This document shows, one piece after another, positions 36,547 to 46,176 of a stretch of DNA of 64,000 nt (position 1 is its first letter; every line of letters begins with the position of its first letter). This DNA is from JANMGV01 sp037440405. Lineage in GTDB: Bacteria > Planctomycetota > Planctomycetia > Pirellulales > Pirellulaceae. The stretch lies in NCBI GenBank assembly GCA_037440405.1, contig JBBIUE010000007.1:26037-90036 (forward strand). The letters run 5' to 3'. Below the pieces are notes generated by a model. It searched no databases, was not told where the DNA came from, and saw nothing but the letters and a program-made list of their open reading frames with translations. Both the position numbers and the translations under genes were made by a program.

Positions 36547-36721
36547 GTTGATCGCGTCCCATCTTCGCCAACTGAACAGACGCTTTGGAGCATTCCGCAG
36601 GTTTTGAACATCGAAGCTCGCAAACGATTCGCTTTTCAATGTTTCTCTCGCGAAACGTGTAGGTTGGTTGGACCGAATGGCGCCTCACATGCCACCGAAA
36701 GCAGTTCCATTTCACCTGCCT

Positions 36722-37606
36722 TTAATCGGGAACACGAGCGTTTGCTGTTTCCGTCGTTCCCTGGGTAGAGAGCCGTTGTTGAATGGCCGAGGTGACTGGG
36801 ATGGCGAATGCAAACCAGAGCGCCGCGATCAGAATCGCAAACTCGCCAATGACAAACGCCGCGACGACGATCAACATGAACCGAACAATCTGAAATCGGT
36901 TCCTGCGCTTGCTGATCCATTGATTCACGAGATGCGGATAGCGAATTTGGCTCACCATCAATACGCCAACGAGCAACGCAACGATTGGCAGGATTTGAGA
37001 TAACACGGAGTTCAGCCATTCGCTAATGCTACGAGAGAAGTTGATCAACTGCACGGTCGAAGGATTTAACCACCGCTGAACGGCCTCCATCGCGATGGGG
37101 AACGACGCGATCGTGGCGGCGGCCGCAGGCGACGGCAATCCGACAAACCAAGTGTGCGAGTCATTCTCACCAGTGTCTGTATTGAAACGAGCTAGCCTCA
37201 ATATCGCACACACGACATAAATCGCTGCTATTCCCCAAAGTATTCGGGGATGGAGGAAACTGCTCGCTGAGAATTGGCGAAGCAAAAATGCCGGTGCAAC
37301 ACCGAACGTTATCACGTCGCAAAGACTGTCCAAGTGTGCACCGAATTCGCTTTGCTGCCGAGTCATGCGGGCAACCGGACCGTCAAGCGCATCGAACACC
37401 ATGCCGAGAAAGATATAAAAGGCTGCAATGCGGAGATGCATATCTCCCGGTTGGACCAAATCTGGCCCCAACTTGGCAGCGTAGGTGATCGACGCGAAAC
37501 CACAGAACGCGTTGCCGAGCGTCAGCAGTGTTGGAAGCACCGGCATGCGACCGTCACGTCGAACGACGATCTTACGCCATCTAGCCCGTTGTTTCATAGC
37601 TCGCAA
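36722..37606 (-). CDS. pssA: CDP-diacylglycerol-serine O-phosphatidyltransferase
   Basis: A 294-residue membrane enzyme of the CDP-alcohol phosphatidyltransferase family. The diagnostic motif D-G-x2-A-R-x8-G-x3-D-x3-D can be read across DALDGPVARMTR...FGAHLDSLCD. About six to eight hydrophobic helices follow. It overlaps the phosphatidylserine decarboxylase stop by 26 bases. Reaction: CDP-diacylglycerol plus serine gives phosphatidylserine, which the neighbour decarboxylates to phosphatidylethanolamine. Methionines at 37606 and 37597 are both plausible starts. PssA rather than PgsA is supported by the Psd neighbour and the LPTLLTLGNAFCG N-terminus. Confidence 0.92.
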   Translation of the reverse strand: MRAMKQRARWRKIVVRRDGRMPVLPTLLTLGNAFCGFASITYAAKLGPDLVQPGDMHLRIAAFYIFLGMVFDALDGPVARMTRQQSEFGAHLDSLCDVITFGVAPAFLLRQFSASSFLHPRILWGIAAIYVVCAILRLARFNTDTGENDSHTWFVGLPSPAAAATIASFPIAMEAVQRWLNPSTVQLINFSRSISEWLNSVLSQILPIVALLVGVLMVSQIRYPHLVNQWISKRRNRFQIVRFMLIVVAAFVIGEFAILIAALWFAFAIPVTSAIQQRLSTQGTTETANARVPD

Positions 37607-38582
37607 CGATCGTCTCTCCTGCTTTCACTTTGTCGCCAGGTCGGACTCGAATCTCTAATCCTTCCTCTCTCGGTAGAACCAGCACCGTCCTCGATCCTAG
37701 TTTAATCATTCCGAACTGCTCTCCGCGAGCTAATTCTTCCTCGGGACGAACCCAACAGACGATTCTTCGTGCGATGGCTCCGGTTATTTGCCTAACGATG
37801 AAGCGACGTGACGCTGGATCCGGACATTCGCATAGCAGAGATATCTGCTCGTTCTCACGTTCCGATTCGGGCCGGAGAGCATTCAGGTACTTCCCCGGTT
37901 GATAGCGGATTCCCAAAATTTTCCCTCGAAGCGGCATCCGATTGATATGAACGTTGAAGATCGAAAGAAAAATGCCGATCTCGACGGCTTTACCCCCCAA
38001 CATTGCATGATCGATCTCGCGCACTCCCGCGATCGTGCCATCCGCTGGGGATACGACGAGATGTTCTCCAAGTGGTGCCATTCGCTTCGGATTTCGGAAG
38101 AACCAAAGTATCAATCCTTCGATGACGACGACCACCGCAACAAGACTGCCGAGAAACACCCGAAGGATCGTTGAACTGGTCATCAACAAAAGAACGAATA
38201 GGAGTACAACCGCAAGCAACGAGCATCCCGTAAACACAATCACTTCCGCGAGACCGCAGCGAGCGAACGGAAGCGCATCCCGCCAACGAAACGGATCGTC
38301 CTCTTCGCGCCAGTGACATTCTGTTTGATTCCGATAGAGCTTCAAGTCTCGAGGATCGAGCACCGGATGAGGAACTCCATGCGGCTCTCCCTGTCTCAAC
38401 TGCGCCATGCGACGAACGTAGCCTCGGCGAAACGTTTTTAACCACCACCGTCGGACGCTACCCCAAGATCGCTCCAGTGCAATAACGACGCCCCCCCCTG
38501 GTTGGATATCTCGAATCCGAGCATCCAAACCCTCGGCAATGTACTCGTCGATATTGTCTTCGGGCGGGGGAGCCATTTCCAT
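37581..38582 (-). CDS. psd: Phosphatidylserine decarboxylase
   Basis: A 333-residue protein. The N-terminal 110 residues are unusual for the family (acidic, then RRWWLKTFRRGYVRRM). Two hydrophobic helices come next, then the decarboxylase core VVSPADGTIAGV, FLSIFNVHINRMPL with the catalytic His, and the autocleavage motif FGMIKLGSRTVLVLP (LGS-type), whose Ser becomes the pyruvoyl group. Reaction: phosphatidylserine to phosphatidylethanolamine. A DUF1080 gene ends 5 bases upstream and PssA starts inside its end, so the three are probably one transcript. The N-terminal extension looks lineage-specific. Confidence 0.92.
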   Translation of the reverse strand: MEMAPPPEDNIDEYIAEGLDARIRDIQPGGGVVIALERSWGSVRRWWLKTFRRGYVRRMAQLRQGEPHGVPHPVLDPRDLKLYRNQTECHWREEDDPFRWRDALPFARCGLAEVIVFTGCSLLAVVLLFVLLLMTSSTILRVFLGSLVAVVVVIEGLILWFFRNPKRMAPLGEHLVVSPADGTIAGVREIDHAMLGGKAVEIGIFLSIFNVHINRMPLRGKILGIRYQPGKYLNALRPESERENEQISLLCECPDPASRRFIVRQITGAIARRIVCWVRPEEELARGEQFGMIKLGSRTVLVLPREEGLEIRVRPGDKVKAGETIVASYETTG

Positions 38583-38587
38583 CGAAA

Positions 38588-39505
38588 TTACTCATCCAGC
38601 GACTTCAACCGGATGCTCCGATATTCGACCCACATCGGAGCGCCTGCATGGATTTGCAAAGCAAGGACTCCCTCGCTCCGAGCTTTCTCGGAATCCTCAT
38701 CCCAGATCTCGCACACGAGCGAGCCGTTGAGGAAATGTTGAAGATGATTGCCGCGAGCCACAATCTTGACGTCATTCCAATCATCCAGTCGGAAGATCGT
38801 CTCGAATTGGGCTTGGTCGAGAAACGTCTCAAGCGATTCCTTCCCATCCTTGGTCCATTTGGCTCGTTCGCCGACGAGACTCATCCGCCCACGGCTTCCC
38901 CCCTCGTCATAGAGAAAACCTGCTACGTTTGGAAGGGTGAGTTCGTTCCGAATCTCATGCTGATAGCCACGAACCACCCAATTGTTTGATGCTTTCTCTG
39001 GGGCCACTCGATACGAACGATACTGGATGCCGGAGTTGTTTGCAGCAGTGCAACGAAAAGATAGTTCAAGCTCAAAGTCCTTCACTTCTCCCCCAGTCCA
39101 AATGAGAAACGTGTTGCCGTTCGCCCTGTTTTCCTCGTTCGTCTCTCCTCGTAGGATGCCGTCACGAACCGTCCATAGCCTCGGGTCGCCATCCCAACCA
39201 TTCAGAGATTCGCCATCGAACAATGTGATCTGCGTGGTTGGATGATCTGTTTCCGAGGCGGGCGGATCATTTTTCGCTGCTAACGTAATGCATGGCAGAC
39301 ACGCCACCAGCGACCAAATCGCACAAAAAAAGATCTTTCGTAACCGTTGACGGTCTGGGCCGCCTTCATCGTTGAACCGCCGAGCTAAAGCAAAGTTGGC
39401 GACTGACAAGCTGACGGATAAGCAACGCATCCAGACGTTAAGTTTGCGGCAGCCCGCGTTTGGAGCGGAAACAACGACAAATTCCTTTTGCAGATGGTGC
39501 GTCAT
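38588..39505 (-). CDS. Secreted DUF1080 (3-keto-disaccharide hydrolase-like) protein
   Basis: A frame of up to 305 residues. A signal peptide is evident internally (RKIFFCAIWSLVACLPCITLAA), so the real start is probably downstream of the ATG at 39505, but no good in-frame Met lies just before it. The DUF1080 concanavalin-like beta sandwich follows: TLFDGESLNGWDG, DGILRGETNEEN, FRCTAANNSGIQYRS, and the C-terminal APMWVEYRSIRLKSL. Family knowledge: such domains bind or hydrolyse sugars and are highly multiplied in planctomycetes. It is 5 bases from psd, so it may be co-transcribed without functional link. Confidence 0.86.
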   Translation of the reverse strand: MTHHLQKEFVVVSAPNAGCRKLNVWMRCLSVSLSVANFALARRFNDEGGPDRQRLRKIFFCAIWSLVACLPCITLAAKNDPPASETDHPTTQITLFDGESLNGWDGDPRLWTVRDGILRGETNEENRANGNTFLIWTGGEVKDFELELSFRCTAANNSGIQYRSYRVAPEKASNNWVVRGYQHEIRNELTLPNVAGFLYDEGGSRGRMSLVGERAKWTKDGKESLETFLDQAQFETIFRLDDWNDVKIVARGNHLQHFLNGSLVCEIWDEDSEKARSEGVLALQIHAGAPMWVEYRSIRLKSLDE

Positions 39506-39878
39506 CTCTTACCTCAATTTTCCGAAAAGTGTTCATGGCATGCCGCTAACGATTTGTACACAAGACAAATCGACATGCGGAGCTCTGCCATAACTCTCGG
39601 ATTCTAGCGAGTGAGCTCAGGATGTAAACGGTCGCCGAGGGGTTCACAAGCCGTGACAACTATGAGAAAACCTTGGAATACTTAGGCATTCGGTGCCAAC
39701 TGCTCAAAAGTATTCGTACAAAGAAACCTGTGATCCTTTCATTGTGGCCCGAATTTTGCAGCGAGGTATTTGCTGACAAAGAATCGTTGGCGATAATGAC
39801 ATCGCTAGCGCATCTGAATTTGTTAGTCACTGTTGTATAGTTCACCGAGTTTCTCGTTTGTTGCGAAAGGTTTCTTAA
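39506..39878. other. Divergent intergenic region, no gene seen
   Basis: About 370 bases between DUF1080 (-) and thioredoxin (+). It probably holds both promoters. A TATAGT at 39836-39841 could serve the thioredoxin gene, but no good -35 box is present at the right distance. No credible ORF. Confidence 0.5.
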
Positions 39879-40193
39879 ATGGGTTTTGCAGTTGAACTTA
39901 CGGACGAAGGCTTTGAGACCGACGTTCTCCAATCCCCAATTCCGGTTCTTGTGGATTTTTGGGCACCCTGGTGCGGTCCGTGCCGTCAGATTGCTCCGTT
40001 CATTGAAGAGCTCGCCAAGCAATATGAAGGTCAGGTCAAGGTTGGAAAGATGAACATCGACGAACAACCGCAGATTGCCCAGCAGTACGGTATTTCGAGC
40101 ATTCCGACGCTGATGGTCTTCCGCAACGGCCAAGTCGCAGACCGCTTCGTCGGCCTGCCACCAGCAAGCAAATTGCACGCAGCCTTGGCTTAA
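39879..40193 (+). CDS. trxA: Thioredoxin
   Basis: A 104-residue thioredoxin. The redox motif WCGPC is in VLVDFWAPWCGPCRQIAPF, with the conserved cis-Pro region SIPTLMVFRNGQ. Length, the strand order and the VGKMNIDEQP segment fit the canonical family. Role: general disulfide reductase in the cytosol, as there is no signal peptide. It is monocistronic, with spacious flanks. An in-frame Shine-Dalgarno is not obvious. Confidence 0.95.
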   Translation: MGFAVELTDEGFETDVLQSPIPVLVDFWAPWCGPCRQIAPFIEELAKQYEGQVKVGKMNIDEQPQIAQQYGISSIPTLMVFRNGQVADRFVGLPPASKLHAALA

Positions 40194-40410
40194 GCCAACC
40201 AGAGAAAATCTCTTCCATGCAAGCTCGACACGAACAACAACAATGCGCTAAAGCGTCAGCGAGAGATGGTCTCGGTCTCTTCCGCCTGTTTTGAGCAACA
40301 TCTCCACTCGATTGCCGACTGTCAACTGACTTTTGTCGCTCGTGTCCGCTCCATCGGTGTGAAAGTGGCTGGCACCGACAAATCGGCTATCCTTGACGCC
40401 GACGAATGAC

Positions 40411-40481
40411 TCGCACAGAGACACAGAGGAGTGAGATGTGTAGGAGGAGATTTTCTCTGTGCCTTTGTGCCTCTGTGTGAG
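40411..40481. repeat. Intergenic inverted repeat of CTCTGTG-type units
   Basis: The left arm at 40411-40429 holds CACAGAGACACAGAGG. The right arm at 40455-40481 holds CTCTGTGCCTTTGTGCC and CTCTGTGTGAG. They are near-complementary and could form a long hairpin. It lies downstream of hypE and trxA. The rest of the ~395-base gap has no gene. Confidence 0.6.
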
Positions 40482-40589
40482 CCCAACTGAACGACTTTGC
40501 ATGGCGGCAACCGTATGATCCGTGACAACTGGCTGGCTGATGAAGTCAGACTTACTCTCTATCAAGATCGAAGTCAAATTAGAATCCAT

Positions 40590-41642
40590 TCAGCAGATGC
40601 GGGGGAGGAGGGTGCCGGAGGGTTCGTCTAAGGGGACGTCACGGCCGAGCGACCGTCGGATGACGACTCCGCAAATCGTTCGGTCGATGACTTCACCGAT
40701 GATCTGTGCTCGCCGAGCAATTGGGGTCGTATGAAGTGCTGCGATCGCTTTTTCTGCATCAGCCGCCGTTACCGCGACAACCATGGCTCCCTCATTGGCG
40801 ACAAACAACGGATCGAGGCCAAGGATCTCTGACATGCCTCGAACTTCGTCGCTGATCGGTAGCTTGCTTTCGAACACGCGAAGCGTTTGTTTGCATTCGA
40901 TTGCCCATTCGTGCAGCACGCCGCCTACACCACCGCGCGTGGCATCTCGCATCGCTTTCACGGGAACGCCCGCTTGCCGCAGCGATTCCACCGCAGGCAG
41001 CAGAGAACCGCAATCGCTGAGAATGTTGCCTTGAATTTCAAGCTGTTCTCGAGCGTTCAAAATTGCAAATCCGTGCTGCCCAACAGGACCGGTCGCAATA
41101 AGGACATCGCCAGGGGCTAACTGTGACGGTCCTGGCGGCACCGGATCAACCACCCAACCGATGCCAGTCGTGTTGATGAACATGCCGTCACAAGCACCGC
41201 GCGGTACGACTTTGGTGTCGCCACAAACTGCTTCCACACCCGCCTCTCGGAGCGCGCCACCCATGCTTTCCAGAATCTGAGCCAGCAGCGAAAGGTTTAA
41301 GCCTTCTTCCAAAATCAAAGCAACACTGATGAATTTCGGAATGGCACCCGCGACCGCCAGGTCATTCAATGTCCCGTAGACGGCCAGCTTTCCAATATCG
41401 CCTCCCGGAAAAAGGAGTGGTGCAACAACGAAGCTGTCCGTCGTCATCGCCAGCGGACCGGGCAACTCGCCGAGAACAGCTGCATCGGCAAAGTGAGCTG
41501 CTCTCTCGCCCTGAAACCTCGGCTGAATGAATCGCTGAATCAGTTCGCGACTCATTCGCAACCCGCTGCCGTGCGCCAGCGTGATCTTGCTGTTTTCCAA
41601 TGAGGTCCAAGTCGGGCATGTCATCCCCCGAATGCCGCTCAT
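40590..41642 (-). CDS. hypE: Hydrogenase maturation protein HypE
   Basis: A 350-residue protein. The start at 41642 overlaps the hypD stop by 4 bases (ATGA). A longer frame to 41933 covers hypD and is not used. The GHMP/AIR-synthase-like fold shows DSFVVAPLLFPGGDIGKLAVYGTLNDLAVAGA and a MRDATRGGVGGVLHEW segment, and the protein ends exactly in PRIC, whose Cys accepts carbamoyl from HypF and is dehydrated to a thiocyanate. Role: makes the cyanide ligand for the active-site iron. It is the last gene of the hydrogenase operon. Confidence 0.94.
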   Translation of the reverse strand: MSGIRGMTCPTWTSLENSKITLAHGSGLRMSRELIQRFIQPRFQGERAAHFADAAVLGELPGPLAMTTDSFVVAPLLFPGGDIGKLAVYGTLNDLAVAGAIPKFISVALILEEGLNLSLLAQILESMGGALREAGVEAVCGDTKVVPRGACDGMFINTTGIGWVVDPVPPGPSQLAPGDVLIATGPVGQHGFAILNAREQLEIQGNILSDCGSLLPAVESLRQAGVPVKAMRDATRGGVGGVLHEWAIECKQTLRVFESKLPISDEVRGMSEILGLDPLFVANEGAMVVAVTAADAEKAIAALHTTPIARRAQIIGEVIDRTICGVVIRRSLGRDVPLDEPSGTLLPRIC

Positions 41643-42751
41643 GGCGCAACCACCTCGCTTTCCTCTTTCCGCCGATGGTAGGCGAAGTATGCTGCACATG
41701 CACCTTCGGAGGAGACCATCGGAGCGCCCATTGGCTGTTCTGGCGTACAATCCCTTCCAAAGAATGGGCATCGGTCTGGCCTCAGTTTGCCCGATAAAAC
41801 ATCGCTGCTGGGACAGACGTTCACACTCGAATCGGTAGCAGGTGCCCCGGTGAAAAAGTGCTTTGCATCCCATCGATGAAACTCGGGCCGCAAGGCATAA
41901 CCCCCTTGCTCGATGACCCCGAACCCGCGCCATTCCTGATCAGCGATTTCGTAAACCTTTTCGATGCAGCGTTTTGCAGTTGGGTTACCTTCATCCCGAA
42001 CGCTCCTGGCATAAGCGTTCACAACTTTGGCCTGTCGGGCTTCGAGCAGCCTGACGCACTCCAAGATGCCGTAAAGCAAATCAACCGGTTCGAAGCCGGT
42101 GGCCACCACTGGCAAGCCATACCGTTCAACGAATGGCTGGTACTCTTCAAGCCCCATGACCGAGCAAACATGGCCCGCAGCCAAGAAACCATCGATACCG
42201 CAGTTCACGTCACTCGCTATCTTTGCCATGGCGGGAACAACGCGAACATGGGAGCTGAGCAGGAAGAAATTTCTCAAATCCAGCCGCTGGGCTTGCAGCA
42301 CCGCCAGCGCCGTTGCCGGGACCGTCGTTTCAAAGCCAACCGCGAAGAAGACGACGTTCTGATGCGGATGCATGCGAGCCTGAGTGACCGCATCCAGCGG
42401 CGAGTAGGCCATGCGGACCTTACCACCTTCCGATCTCGCTTGCATCAAGGATTGCCGCGATCCGGGGACGCGCATCATGTCGCCGAATGTCATCAACAGG
42501 GTGTCCGGTTGTTTGCTCCATGCAACAGCTCGATCGATCGCACTGACAGGCGTAACACATACGGGACAGCCCGGACCGTGTACCAGTTCCACTTTATCCC
42601 GAAGAGCTTCATCGATGCCGTGTCGCAGCAGGCCATGCGTCTGGCCACCGCAGACTTCCATGATGGTCCAGCGGCGTGAACATGTCGCGCGAATCTGTTC
42701 GAGCAACCTCAACGCGAGCGAAGCATCGCGGAATTCATTCAGAAATCTCAT
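41639..42751 (-). CDS. hypD: Hydrogenase maturation protein HypD
   Basis: A roughly 370-residue protein. I chose the start at 42751, which overlaps hypC by 4 bases and gives the family N-terminus MRFLNEFRD. A longer frame extends to 42907. It has the CGGQTH motif, GPGCPVCVTP with two conserved Cys, the AGHVCSVMGL segment and the C-terminal iron-sulfur Cys cluster. Role: with HypC it holds the iron on which the CN and CO ligands are built, using a [4Fe-4S] cluster. Its place between hypC and hypE is the standard order. Confidence 0.95.
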   Translation of the reverse strand: MRFLNEFRDASLALRLLEQIRATCSRRWTIMEVCGGQTHGLLRHGIDEALRDKVELVHGPGCPVCVTPVSAIDRAVAWSKQPDTLLMTFGDMMRVPGSRQSLMQARSEGGKVRMAYSPLDAVTQARMHPHQNVVFFAVGFETTVPATALAVLQAQRLDLRNFFLLSSHVRVVPAMAKIASDVNCGIDGFLAAGHVCSVMGLEEYQPFVERYGLPVVATGFEPVDLLYGILECVRLLEARQAKVVNAYARSVRDEGNPTAKRCIEKVYEIADQEWRGFGVIEQGGYALRPEFHRWDAKHFFTGAPATDSSVNVCPSSDVLSGKLRPDRCPFFGRDCTPEQPMGAPMVSSEGACAAYFAYHRRKEESEVVAP

Positions 42752-43002
42752 AACTCTCCTCCGCTCAGTTCTTGCTCGATCTCGGTTCGACCGAGTTCGT
42801 CCAGAATCTGCATGGCCGCTTGTTGATCGAGCACTTGAATGGCCACACCTGCGTGGACGAGCACATAATCGCCTTCCTCGACCTCCGGGACGCAGGACAA
42901 ATTGCATCGTCGCTGAATTCCCAAGAATTCGACTTCGGCTTCGCAGAATGGCGGCTCACGTTCGAGCCAGCGGACAACTCGACCTGGTATTGCTAAGCAC
43001 AT
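42748..43002 (-). CDS. hypC: Hydrogenase maturation chaperone HypC
   Basis: An 84-residue protein with the signature N-terminus MCLAIPGRVV. Cys2 becomes the N-terminal, iron-carrying residue after Met removal. The remainder is the small beta-barrel with GDYVLVHAGVAIQVL. It overlaps hypF (10 bases) and hypD (4 bases). Role: chaperone for the large-subunit precursor that delivers Fe(CN)2CO with HypD. Confidence 0.96.
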   Translation of the reverse strand: MCLAIPGRVVRWLEREPPFCEAEVEFLGIQRRCNLSCVPEVEEGDYVLVHAGVAIQVLDQQAAMQILDELGRTEIEQELSGGEL

Positions 43003-45410
43003 GTGCCACCTCGTAGTGCGGATAATGTTCGATTGCGATCATGACATGAATACTTGGTCGGACTCGGGGATTGGGCCAGCAACTCATTTGCAGCGATGAA
43101 TAACTGCCCAGCGGCCAGGCCTCCGTCATTGACTGGAATTGCTTGCGGATAACAGAACTCTCGCTGACATGCTCGTAGCTCATTGATCACAAGTTCGGAA
43201 AGCAACCTATTCTGAAACACTCCACCGCTCAATACCACCGGTAGCGAGGCAAACTGCTGGCAGACATCTACAATTCCATGGGCAAGTGCGCGATGAAACC
43301 GCATGGCTATTCTCGCGGCGTGAGTACCGCGTTGAACATCTTCGATCAAATCGCGAAGCAATGGGGACCAATCGAGCAGGTACGGAGGCAAAGCTACGGT
43401 GCGATTCGATAAGACTTCGGGCAAGACGTCGAGCAGGGTTTCGCTTGGCACGAGGGGAAGTGAGTAGCAGCCCGTCTCATCGGCATCCGCGAGAGACTCG
43501 AGCAGGGCCGCGAAATGCCCTTCATACGACTGTCCACCTGCGACGATCTCTTCCGGCACAATTAGAGCGGCCACGGCATCGAATAATCGACCGGCGCTTG
43601 AAGTGACAACGTCGGTTGGTCTTTGAACCGACGAGTGTCCTCTTGCCTGCTTTAACAACCACTCTGCGATCCGCTTCGGCTGGCGTATCGCTCGCTCTCC
43701 ACCTGGCAGCAGGAAAGGTCGGAAACAAGCAAGACGTTCGAATCCACGGACCGAGCAGCGTAAGAATTCGCCTCCCCACACGGTACCATCCGGTCCTGCC
43801 CCCGTCCCGTCCCAGGCAATGCCGAGAACCTGGCGGTCTAGCCAGTTGCTTTCGATCATTCCCGATACGACATGGGCATGGTGGTGTTGAACCGATTGTT
43901 TGGGAAGGTTTCGTTCGCGGGCGAAGTCGTCTGCCCATCGCGTCGTAAAGTAATCGGAATGAAGATCAGTCACGATGCATTCTGGCTCGAAGTGATAAAG
44001 CTCCAGCCAATCTTGGACGTGTTCGGCAAATCGACGACGCGACTCCAGCGAATCCATGTCCCCCAGGTGCGGCCCAAGAACGGCTTGCTCTCCGTTGTAG
44101 ATGGCGATGGCTACTTTCTGATGTCCCCCTATGGCAAGGATTTTTGGTACTGGTACTGAGTTGCTGCTATAGACGTCGGCTGCTTGCGCGAAGGCTCGGC
44201 AGGGCGATGGCAAACTCAACGGTGCACGTCCTCGCGCCAATCGAATGGAACGCGTTTGCTGGTCGATGCACTGAACAACACTGTCATCGATCGGTCGGAT
44301 GATTTCGCGATTGTGAAAAATAATATGCGGAGTGATCTCAAGCAAATCCGGCTCGTCGTCCGGGTGCCGATAGGCGATCGGTATCCCCTCTCGATTGCCA
44401 CTTGTTGCGATGATCGGCCCCACGGCGTTGGCCAGGTAAGCATGCAGCGAACTCGTTGGCAGCATGACTCCGATGGAACTTAAACCAGGAGCCACATTGT
44501 TGGGCAAACATCCTGGGCGTTGCGGAACCACGATGATTGGGCCAGCACGACTGGTTAACGCATCGCGATCAGCATCGGACAAGATGCAGAAACGTTCTGC
44601 CATCGCAATATCGGCGACCAAGATGGGAAGAGGTTTCGCTTTTCGTTCCTTTCGAGCCCGGAGTTCCGCAATCGCCGTTTCATTCAGAGCATCGACCATG
44701 TGCTGATAACCGCCGATCCCCAGCAATGCGATGACTTTCCCCTCGCGAAGCCATTGAACGGCTTGATCGGCAGTGTCGCCCTTGCGTAGGTCATCCTGAA
44801 GACCATCAAGGTCGTACACACAGTAGGCAGGCCCACATCTCGGGCAGGCCATGGTTTGCGCATGAAAGCGGCGGTCTCGAACGTCGTACCATTCCTGTTG
44901 ACACTCCCTGCAAAGCGGAAAATTGGCCATCGCCGTTTGGTGACGTTCAAACGGCATCGATTGAATCACGGTATATCGGGGGCCACACTCGCAACAAGTC
45001 GTTAACCAATAATGAGTGCGCCGTTCGCCAAGCCGAAAGACTTCACCGCAGCAGGCTGAACATGTAACCACATCGAGCGGTACGGGAATTGCAAGCCGAC
45101 GCGCCGGCTCGCTCGCAACGATTCTGAAGTCGCTTGCTTTCCGAGAGTCCAAACGTTCCTCGGATAATACTTCGACTGCGATGAAAGAAGATAGAGCGGA
45201 GGGAATGCGAGCCAGAAACTGATCCACCTGATATTCAGGCCCCTCAGCAAACACCTCGACCCCGCGTTCTGAGTTGCAGACCCACCCCGTCAAATCAAGC
45301 TCGACTGCCAAACGCACGATCGCCGGTCGCATACCAACCCCCTGCACGTATCCGCTTAGCACAAAATGCCTCGCGATAAGTTCAGATCGAAGCGGTTTCA
45401 GGTGTGCCAT
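42993..45410 (-). CDS. hypF: Carbamoyltransferase HypF
   Basis: An 805-residue protein of normal length. Domains in order: acylphosphatase (GYVQGVGMRPAIVRLA), two zinc-finger-like Cys clusters (CSACCGEVF, TTCCECGPRYTVIQ, CPRCGP), a YrdC-like domain (LLGIGGYQHMVDA, TSGNREGIPIAY) and a Kae1-like carbamoyltransferase domain (IVTDLHSDYFTTR, VQHHHAHVVSGM, GIAWDGTGAGPDGTVWGGEF, LSGGVFQNRLL). Role: carbamoyl phosphate to a carbamoyl group on HypE. HypC overlaps its end, so the set is translated together. No truncation seen. Confidence 0.95.
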   Translation of the reverse strand: MAHLKPLRSELIARHFVLSGYVQGVGMRPAIVRLAVELDLTGWVCNSERGVEVFAEGPEYQVDQFLARIPSALSSFIAVEVLSEERLDSRKASDFRIVASEPARRLAIPVPLDVVTCSACCGEVFRLGERRTHYWLTTCCECGPRYTVIQSMPFERHQTAMANFPLCRECQQEWYDVRDRRFHAQTMACPRCGPAYCVYDLDGLQDDLRKGDTADQAVQWLREGKVIALLGIGGYQHMVDALNETAIAELRARKERKAKPLPILVADIAMAERFCILSDADRDALTSRAGPIIVVPQRPGCLPNNVAPGLSSIGVMLPTSSLHAYLANAVGPIIATSGNREGIPIAYRHPDDEPDLLEITPHIIFHNREIIRPIDDSVVQCIDQQTRSIRLARGRAPLSLPSPCRAFAQAADVYSSNSVPVPKILAIGGHQKVAIAIYNGEQAVLGPHLGDMDSLESRRRFAEHVQDWLELYHFEPECIVTDLHSDYFTTRWADDFARERNLPKQSVQHHHAHVVSGMIESNWLDRQVLGIAWDGTGAGPDGTVWGGEFLRCSVRGFERLACFRPFLLPGGERAIRQPKRIAEWLLKQARGHSSVQRPTDVVTSSAGRLFDAVAALIVPEEIVAGGQSYEGHFAALLESLADADETGCYSLPLVPSETLLDVLPEVLSNRTVALPPYLLDWSPLLRDLIEDVQRGTHAARIAMRFHRALAHGIVDVCQQFASLPVVLSGGVFQNRLLSELVINELRACQREFCYPQAIPVNDGGLAAGQLFIAANELLAQSPSPTKYSCHDRNRTLSALRGGTCA

Positions 45411-45453
45411 CGACTGCAGTTCCTGTTACGAATTGGCTTTAAGCATTCGCCCC

Positions 45454-46161
45454 TCACGTTGTTTTCGGAACAAGGACATGTTCCCTGCGTTGCTGTTCCA
45501 GCCAAAGACAGAATGCATCAATGCCTGACCCGTCGACGGCGGATAAGGTAAACGCCATGAGCTTTGGCTGAATCGTGCGAGCATCCTGAATCGCCAGTTC
45601 TGGATCGAACGGGACGTAAGGAAGCAAGTCCGATTTGCTGATGATCAACGCATGACTGGTGCGAAACATTTTCGGATACTTGGCAGGTTTGTCGTCTCCT
45701 TCAGTCACACTCAACATGGTGACTCGAACGTGTTCTGCCAGATCGTGCGAGGCTGGGCATACCAGATTGCCAATGTTTTCGATGACTAGAAAATCCAGAT
45801 CCGGATCGCCGATGGCTTCAAGCCCACGCCGCACCAGTGGCAATTCCAAGTGACAGGCCCCCCCCGTGGTAAGCTGCGCGACCGGAAAGTAAGGTTCCAA
45901 TCTCCGCGCGTCGCGGTCGGTTTCGACGTCGCCGACCAGCACAGCCATCCTGTAACTACCAAGCCATCGCTGACCAATCTTTTCCAAGAGAGAAGTCTTG
46001 CCCGCACCGGGCGAAGAAACCAAATTTACGACCAACGTGCCACGCTTCGTCAATCGCTCGCGTTCCCTTTGCGCGTTCAACTTCGATTCGAGCTGGATAT
46101 CGCGGCGAACGGTTACTCGCTTTCGTTCCAGAACTGGCTTCTTGTTCTCGGAATCGACCAT
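45454..46161 (-). CDS. hypB: Nickel-insertion GTPase HypB
   Basis: A 235-residue GTPase. The P loop is SSPGAGKTSLLEKIG. The dimer metal site includes GGACHLELPL (Cys-His), and VIENIGNLVCP and SKSDLLPY give the later G motifs. It lacks the His-rich nickel-storing segment and the N-terminal C-x2-C-G-C high-affinity nickel motif of some HypBs, so it probably only inserts and does not store nickel. With HypA upstream it delivers Ni to the large subunit. It lies 15 bases downstream of hypA and 43 bases upstream of hypF. Confidence 0.94.
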   Translation of the reverse strand: MVDSENKKPVLERKRVTVRRDIQLESKLNAQRERERLTKRGTLVVNLVSSPGAGKTSLLEKIGQRWLGSYRMAVLVGDVETDRDARRLEPYFPVAQLTTGGACHLELPLVRRGLEAIGDPDLDFLVIENIGNLVCPASHDLAEHVRVTMLSVTEGDDKPAKYPKMFRTSHALIISKSDLLPYVPFDPELAIQDARTIQPKLMAFTLSAVDGSGIDAFCLWLEQQRREHVLVPKTT

Positions 46162-46176
46162 AGCTTCCCTCTCCCT

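Noticed and set aside
41858..42679. 273-residue frame on the plus strand
   Set aside because: Exactly opposite hypD, which has all its motifs.
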